Shown: one piece after another, positions 59,013 through 64,000 of the stretch
Layout of the letters: each line of letters opens with the position of its first letter
Position numbering within the stretch: the stretch's first letter is position 1
NCBI GenBank assembly: GCA_965249925.1
Contig: OZ252260.1
Location: forward strand, 1,798,001-1,862,000
Direction of reading: 5' to 3'
Origin: Hoeflea_A sp965249925
Lineage (GTDB): Bacteria > Pseudomonadota > Alphaproteobacteria > Rhizobiales > Rhizobiaceae
DNA: 64,000 bases
Notes under the pieces: generated by a model
Database searches by the model: none
Seen by the model: only the letters and a program-made list of their open reading frames with translations
Told to the model about the DNA's origin: nothing
Made by a program: the position numbers and the translations under genes

Positions 59013-61598
59013 CTACATCACATCTTCTTCAGTCGGCACCAGGATTTCACGCTTGCCGGCGTGGTTGGCCGGACCGATAACGCCTTCCTCCTCCATGCGT
59101 TCGATCAGCGAAGCAGCCCTGTTGTAGCCGATTCCCAGTCGCCTTTGAATATAGGAGGTGGACGCCTTGCCATCACGCAATACCACCGCGACCGCCTGAT
59201 CGTAGGGATCGTCGGAGTCGCCCAGATTGCCGCCGCCACCGGAACCGCCGCCGTCGCCGGAGTCGTCCTCGTCGTCTTCGGTGATCGCATCGAGATATTC
59301 GGGCACGCCCTGTGCCTTCAGGAAGCTGACGATTTCCTCGACCTCGTTGTCGGACACGAACGGCCCGTGCACCCGCTGGATGCGGCCGCCGCCAGCCATA
59401 TAGAGCATATCGCCCATGCCGAGCAGTTGTTCGGCACCCTGTTCGCCGAGAATGGTGCGCGAGTCGATTTTCGAGGTCACCTGGAACGAGATGCGGGTCG
59501 GGAAGTTGGCTTTGATGGTGCCGGTGATGACGTCCACCGAGGGCCGCTGCGTCGCCATGATGACATGGATGCCGGCGGCACGCGCCATTTGGGCAAGCCG
59601 CTGTACGGCGCCCTCGATGTCCTTGCCGGCGACCATCATCAGGTCGGCCATTTCGTCGATGATCACCACGATATAGGGCATCGGTGTCAAGTCGAATTCC
59701 TCGGTCTCGTAGATCGCCTCGCCGGTTTCGCGGTCAAAGCCGGTCTGCACCGTGCGAGTGATCGCTTCGCCCTTCTTGCTGGCCTGATCGACGCGGCTGT
59801 TGAAACCGTCGATGTTACGCACGCCGATCTTCGACATTTTCTTGTAGCGGTCCTCCATCTCCCGCACCGTCCATTTGAGCGCCACGACCGCCTTCTTGGG
59901 ATCGGTGACAACCGGCGCCAGCAGGTGCGGAATGCCGTCATAGACCGAGAGCTCCAGCATTTTCGGATCGATCATGATGAGTCGGCATTTTTCCGGCGGC
60001 AGCCGGTAGAGGATCGACAGGATCATCGTGTTGATCGCCACCGACTTACCCGAGCCAGTGGTCCCGGCGACCAGCAGGTGGGGCATTTTGGCCAGGTCGG
60101 CGATCACCGCCTCGCCGCCGATCGTCTTGCCCAAAGACAGCGCCAGCTTGCTCTTCGTCGTCTCGAAGTCGCGGCTTGACAGCAGTTCCTGCAAATACAC
60201 CATCTCGCGGCCCTGGTTGGGCAGCTCGATGCCGATGGCGTTGCGCCCCGGCACCACTGCCACACGCGCGGCGATGGCGCTCATCGAGCGGGCGATGTCG
60301 TCGGCGAGCCCGATGACCCGCGACGATTTGATGCCGGGCGCCGGCTCCAGTTCGTAAAGCGTCACCACCGGTCCGGGCCGCACCTGGATGATCTCGCCGC
60401 GCACGCCGAAATCTTCCAGAACGCCCTCCAGCATACGGGCGTTCTGCTCCAGTGCATCGGCCGACAGGCTTGCGTCCTTGGCAACGTTCTTGGGCTCGCT
60501 GAGAAGCCGCAGCGGCGGCAATTCGAAACCGGCGGCGCGGATCATCGACGTCTGCGCCTCGCGCTGGACCCGGCCACCCGGTTTGGGCCGACCCGATTGC
60601 TGTACGACACGGTTTTGCGCCACCTGCGGCTCTACGGGTGCCGGTGCCTGCTGCGGCGCCCAGTCGGCAGCCGGATCGTCGATATCCATATCGGCGTCGA
60701 AAGGCGGGGTATCGTCATTGACCGGCATGGGCCGTGTCTTCTGGCCAAGGCCGTCGAACTCCGGTTCCACCCGCACCTCGCCATCGAGGCCGGTGAATTC
60801 CTCATTATTGAAATCGTAAGGGATCTCCGGCCGGGTCGGCCAGGGCGGCACTTTGCTGCCGCGGAGGCGCCGCCAGTGGGCGCGACCGATCAGCCAGAAG
60901 TGGGTGATGGCGCCGAGGAGCAACGCGCCGATGGCCTGCCCGGTGTCGTCGCTCTCCTGATCCTCGACATCCTCGTCGTCGCGTATCCGGCGGCGACGGT
61001 TTTTTTCGCTGGACTCCGCAGGCGGTGGCGCCACGATGAGGGCGCCGAACAGCATCAGCCACAGCGCCGGCACGCAGAGCACCACGGCCAGCAGCAGCGC
61101 CAGGAACCCCGACGGGTAACCGCCGGTCAGCACCGACGGCATTTTCAGGATCATGTCGCCGAACACGCCGCCCAGTCCGGTCGGCAGCGGCCACTGGTCA
61201 GGAGCCGGAATGCAGGCAAGCACCGCGGCGGCGAGAACACTGCCGCCAAACCATGCGGCCAGCCGCGACAGGACTCGATCGACCGGGCGGCCGCGCAGGA
61301 GAAAAAGCCCCCAAAGGATCATCGGCAGCAATGCGGCGACGGCGGCGAGGCCGAAAAACTGCATCATCACATCGGCGAACGCCGCGCCGCCGTAACCCAG
61401 CACGTTGCCCGGGGCGTTGCCGGTGGCATAGCTGAAGCTCGGATCGGCAATGTTCCAGGTGGCGAGCGCTGCAACCGCCAGGACGAGGGCACTGAGCACG
61501 CAGGCACCAAGCACCATGCGAAGGGGCTTTTTCAGGAACTCCGGTATCCTCAGACCCAGCACATAGCCGCCGAACATCAGTGGATTGCCTGTCTGCAT
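59013..61598 (-). CDS. ftsK: DNA translocase FtsK
   Basis: An 861-residue FtsK/SpoIIIE protein. Four N-terminal transmembrane helices (about 28-190) are followed by a Pro/acid-rich linker. The motor domain has Walker A LLVAGTTGSGKSVAIN and Walker B VVIIDEMADLM. The C-terminal gamma winged helix (STSYIQRRLGIGYNRAASLIE) recognises KOPS. A Gly/Asp/Ser-rich stretch separates motor and gamma domain. It moves chromosome ends apart at division. It precedes lolA, as in many alphaproteobacteria. Confidence 0.97.
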   Translation of the reverse strand: MQTGNPLMFGGYVLGLRIPEFLKKPLRMVLGACVLSALVLAVAALATWNIADPSFSYATGNAPGNVLGYGGAAFADVMMQFFGLAAVAALLPMILWGLFLLRGRPVDRVLSRLAAWFGGSVLAAAVLACIPAPDQWPLPTGLGGVFGDMILKMPSVLTGGYPSGFLALLLAVVLCVPALWLMLFGALIVAPPPAESSEKNRRRRIRDDEDVEDQESDDTGQAIGALLLGAITHFWLIGRAHWRRLRGSKVPPWPTRPEIPYDFNNEEFTGLDGEVRVEPEFDGLGQKTRPMPVNDDTPPFDADMDIDDPAADWAPQQAPAPVEPQVAQNRVVQQSGRPKPGGRVQREAQTSMIRAAGFELPPLRLLSEPKNVAKDASLSADALEQNARMLEGVLEDFGVRGEIIQVRPGPVVTLYELEPAPGIKSSRVIGLADDIARSMSAIAARVAVVPGRNAIGIELPNQGREMVYLQELLSSRDFETTKSKLALSLGKTIGGEAVIADLAKMPHLLVAGTTGSGKSVAINTMILSILYRLPPEKCRLIMIDPKMLELSVYDGIPHLLAPVVTDPKKAVVALKWTVREMEDRYKKMSKIGVRNIDGFNSRVDQASKKGEAITRTVQTGFDRETGEAIYETEEFDLTPMPYIVVIIDEMADLMMVAGKDIEGAVQRLAQMARAAGIHVIMATQRPSVDVITGTIKANFPTRISFQVTSKIDSRTILGEQGAEQLLGMGDMLYMAGGGRIQRVHGPFVSDNEVEEIVSFLKAQGVPEYLDAITEDDEDDSGDGGGSGGGGNLGDSDDPYDQAVAVVLRDGKASTSYIQRRLGIGYNRAASLIERMEEEGVIGPANHAGKREILVPTEEDVM

Positions 61599-61728
61599 CG
61601 CAACGCCTCGAACTCAGAACCAAAGGGCGCGCGGATACCCCGCACGGCCCCGATCTTAGGCCGGTTTCAGTTAAAGGGGCATTAACCATGCAGCGCCGAC
61701 CCGAAACCAGGCCGGCATCTTCGAGGCG

Positions 61729-62952
61729 TCAAAGGATTTCGGCCTCCGGATTGGCGCCGATCCTGTGAATGGCCAGGTCGGCACCGCGCATCTCATCCTC
61801 CTCGGTCAGCCGCAGGCCGAGGATCCGGTCGAGAAGCCAATAAACGATGAATCCGGCGACGGCCGCATAAACGACACCGATCACCGACCCGACCAGCTGC
61901 GCGCCGAACGAAACACCGCCGATCCCGCCCAGCGCCTCAAGACCGAAAATCCCGCAGGCGACGCCGCCCCAAAGACCGCACAGGCCGTGCAGCGGCCAGA
62001 CTCCGAGCACGTCGTCGACCTTCAGCCGCTCCTGGCACCAGTGGAAACCCCAGACGAACAGCAGTCCGGCACCGCCGCCGACGATCAGTGCGCCGATCGG
62101 ATGGAACACGTCGGAACCGGCGCACACGGCCACCAGGCCGGCCAGCGCACCGTTGTGGATGAAGCCCGGGTCGCAGCGCCCGGCGACAAGTGCCATGAAG
62201 ATGCCGCCGACCATGGCCATCAGTGAATTGATGGCGACCAGGCCGCTGACGCCCTCCAGCGACTGGGCGCTCATGACGTTGAAGCCGAACCAGCCGATGC
62301 ACAGCAGCCAGGAGCCCAGCGCCAGCCACGGGATCGACGACGGTGCGAAGGGATGCGATTGGCCACCGGCACCGTAGCGGCCGCGTCGCGCACCGAGCAG
62401 GATCACTGCCGGCAGGGCGATCCAACCGCCAATGGCGTGCACCACGATCGACCCGGCGAAATCATGGAACGGCACGCCGAACGTCGCTTCGATCACATCC
62501 TGAAAGCCATAATTGCCGTTCCACACCATGCCTTCGAAAAACGGATAGACGAGGCTGACGATCACCACCGTCGCGACGCATTGCGGCTGAAAACGCATGC
62601 GTTCCGCGATGCCGCCGGAGATGATCGCCGGAATCGCCGCTGCGAAGGTGGTCAGGAAGAAGAACTTCACCAGGGTGAAACCCTGCGGCAGGAACACCTC
62701 GCCGCCGGCGGCACCCGACAGCGTCGCGGCGCTGACGAAGAATGTAACGCCATAGGCGACCGCGAAGCCGATAAAGAAGTAGCTGATGGTCGACAGGGCG
62801 AAATCGCCCAGAATCTTGACCAGGGCATTGACCTGGCTTTTGTGGCGCACGGTTCCGACTTCCAGAAACGCAAATCCGCCGTGCATGGCGAACACCAGGA
62901 TTGCCCCCATAAGCACAAAAAAGACGTCGCCGCCGAGCTGTGGCTGTTCCAT
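61729..62952 (-). CDS. Ammonium transporter (AmtB family), first copy
   Basis: A 407-residue membrane protein with about 11 hydrophobic helices. The twin pore His residues are in HDFAGSIVVHAIGG and VWPLHGLCGLW. It admits ammonium/ammonia. GGGGAGAGGG lies before the ATG at 62952. It differs clearly from the second copy (below), with a short, distinct C-terminal tail and no phosphorylation-related GlnK site visible. No PII gene is adjacent in the window. Confidence 0.93.
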   Translation of the reverse strand: MEQPQLGGDVFFVLMGAILVFAMHGGFAFLEVGTVRHKSQVNALVKILGDFALSTISYFFIGFAVAYGVTFFVSAATLSGAAGGEVFLPQGFTLVKFFFLTTFAAAIPAIISGGIAERMRFQPQCVATVVIVSLVYPFFEGMVWNGNYGFQDVIEATFGVPFHDFAGSIVVHAIGGWIALPAVILLGARRGRYGAGGQSHPFAPSSIPWLALGSWLLCIGWFGFNVMSAQSLEGVSGLVAINSLMAMVGGIFMALVAGRCDPGFIHNGALAGLVAVCAGSDVFHPIGALIVGGGAGLLFVWGFHWCQERLKVDDVLGVWPLHGLCGLWGGVACGIFGLEALGGIGGVSFGAQLVGSVIGVVYAAVAGFIVYWLLDRILGLRLTEEDEMRGADLAIHRIGANPEAEIL

Positions 62953-63128
62953 GAGTCCCTCTCCCCTTTCACTCACTGGCCGTCGGGACTCAATTTTTGT
63001 GCCAATTCGGCAGAGACTGCCTTTTTGATAGGCAAGTTCGATCAATTCGCGGGCATTTGCCTGATTTTGCATCAGACGGACAACAGGCTGCCGCTTTTCT
63101 AGGCAAATGGACTTCAGGGGCTGTCAAA

Positions 63129-63160
63129 CAAAAGGGGCCCGCGCGAACGGGCCCCTTGCT
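63129..63160 (-). terminator. Intrinsic terminator after the second amtB
   Basis: On the minus strand a 10-bp perfect stem AAGGGGCCCG / CGGGCCCCTT (63148-63157 with 63132-63141) and a 6-base loop lead into TTGTTT. It ends transcription of the gene at 63182 and separates it from the first copy. Confidence 0.85.
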
Positions 63161-63181
63161 TGCGGTGGTCTTGGGGGAGGA

Positions 63182-64000
63182 TCAGACCTTGGTAAACTCC
63201 GGATAGGCTTCGACACCGATTTCGTGCTTGTCGAGGCCATCCATTTCTTCTTCGTCGCTCACCCGGATGCCCATGACGCCATTGAGGATCAGCCAGACGG
63301 CGCCTGATGTCACGACCATGAACACACCGACGATGATGATGCCGGCCAGCTGGCCAACGATGGTGGCGTCGCCATTGGTGAACACCACCGCAATCGTGCC
63401 CCAGATACCGGCAAACAGGTGGACTGGGATGGCGCCGACAACGTCGTCGATTTTAAAGCGGTCGAGCATCGGCACTGCGAGCACGACGATGATCCCGCCA
63501 ATGGCCCCGATGATGGTCGCCGCGCCAAGTGAAGGAGTGAGCGGCTCGGCGGTAATCGACACCAGGCCGGCAAGCGCACCGTTCAGGACCAGGGTGATGT
63601 CGACCTTCTTGTAGAGGATCTGGGTAAGCAGCAGCGCCGCGACGGCCCCGCCGGCGGCACCGGCGTTGGTGTTGGCGAAGATGCGCGACACGTCGGCAAT
63701 ATCACCGACCGAACCGGCGGCAAGCTGCGAGCCGCCATTGAAGCCGAACCAGCCAAGCCACAGGATAAAGGTGCCCAGCGTGGCCAACGGCATATTAGAA
63801 CCCGGGATCGGATGGGTGACGCCATTGGCATCATATTTGCCCTTGCGGGCGCCGAGGATGATGGCACCGGTCAAAGCCGCCCAGCCGCCGACGGAGTGCA
63901 CGACTGTCGACCCGGCGAAGTCGAGGAAGCCCCATTGCGAATCGAGGAAACCGCCGCCCCATTTCCAGGATGCCTGGATCGGGTAAAGCAGGCCCGTCAA
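63182..64000 (-). CDS. amtB: Ammonium transporter (AmtB family), second copy, N-terminus beyond window
   Basis: 272 residues of the C-terminal part of AmtB run off the right edge. Visible blocks are LDFAGSTVVHSVGGWAALTGA (first pore His) and GAIPVHLFAGIWGT (second pore His). The cytosolic tail ends HEIGVEAYPEFTKV, which is the standard GlnK-responsive AmtB tail. It is probably preceded by glnK outside the window. A strong terminator follows. Confidence 0.93.
   Translation of the reverse strand: MTGLLYPIQASWKWGGGFLDSQWGFLDFAGSTVVHSVGGWAALTGAIILGARKGKYDANGVTHPIPGSNMPLATLGTFILWLGWFGFNGGSQLAAGSVGDIADVSRIFANTNAGAAGGAVAALLLTQILYKKVDITLVLNGALAGLVSITAEPLTPSLGAATIIGAIGGIIVVLAVPMLDRFKIDDVVGAIPVHLFAGIWGTIAVVFTNGDATIVGQLAGIIIVGVFMVVTSGAVWLILNGVMGIRVSDEEEMDGLDKHEIGVEAYPEFTKV

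Overview
The window is GC-rich, densely coded chromosomal DNA from an alphaproteobacterium. The best fit is a member of the Rhizobiales/Hyphomicrobiales group. Lineage signs are a mitofilin/Mic60-type gene set between hemD and hemY, hemC divergent from tsaD-gpsA-yciI-EVE, an IalB-family gene before rlmN, and a SoxR/BigR-type ArsR repressor. No rRNA, tRNA, CRISPR array, prophage or intact insertion sequence was seen.

Region 1 (1-4956): a periplasmic SnoaL-like protein (cut by the window edge), a Tat-exported short-chain dehydrogenase, a LysR regulator, a membrane class III nucleotide cyclase and a Gfo/Idh/MocA oxidoreductase.

Region 2 (4998-18626): a near-complete Kelly-Friedrich thiosulfate oxidation island. 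On the minus strand run soxV(ccdA)-W-X-Y-Z-A-B-C-D-E-F, closed by a terminator. On the plus strand run soxS-soxR and a YeeE/YedE (SoxT/TsuA-like) transporter. A Tat-exported metallo-beta-lactamase protein resembling SoxH lies further out, separated by a ParE-type toxin-antitoxin pair. SoxYZ carries the sulfur, SoxXA loads it, SoxB hydrolyses sulfate off and SoxCD oxidises the sulfane. SoxEF is a flavocytochrome c sulfide dehydrogenase, and SoxV/W/S keep SoxY reduced. SoxR has two cysteines at positions 42 and 108, as expected for a persulfide-sensing repressor. AT-rich dyads or related motifs lie in the soxS-soxV, soxW-soxX and soxB-soxC gaps and upstream of the soxH-like gene.

Region 3 (18701-22874): a divergent CDF metal exporter and MerR regulator sharing a textbook MerR promoter, then an IalB-family gene, a duplicated terminator, rlmN, a membrane protein and an orphan antitoxin.

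Region 4 (22879-29753): a catabolic cluster lying between rlmN and argG. It has a LysE exporter, a glutamine-synthetase-like ligase in an operon with a Rieske oxygenase, a divergent IclR regulator with a clear operator, an alpha/beta hydrolase with an Asp nucleophile, and a zinc alcohol dehydrogenase.

Region 5 (29826-43129): argG, an M3 oligopeptidase, a stand-alone CobT-type VWA protein, a frameshifted hicB, a parDE pair, typA, a GNAT acetyltransferase, inorganic pyrophosphatase, an NMT1/THI5-like binding protein, YggT, an MFS exporter, a class I amidotransferase and a TerB-like protein.

Region 6 (43207-64000): housekeeping genes. These are hemY-mic60-hemD-hemC, tsaD-gpsA-yciI-EVE, a methyltransferase, a DUF1761 membrane protein, a 345-bp MITE-like element with 33-bp terminal inverted repeats, an L,D-transpeptidase, an OmpR-type response regulator, a cNMP-binding protein, xthA, a PhoD-like phosphatase, a LolA-like protein, ftsK and two ammonium transporter genes. 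The second ammonium transporter is cut by the window edge.
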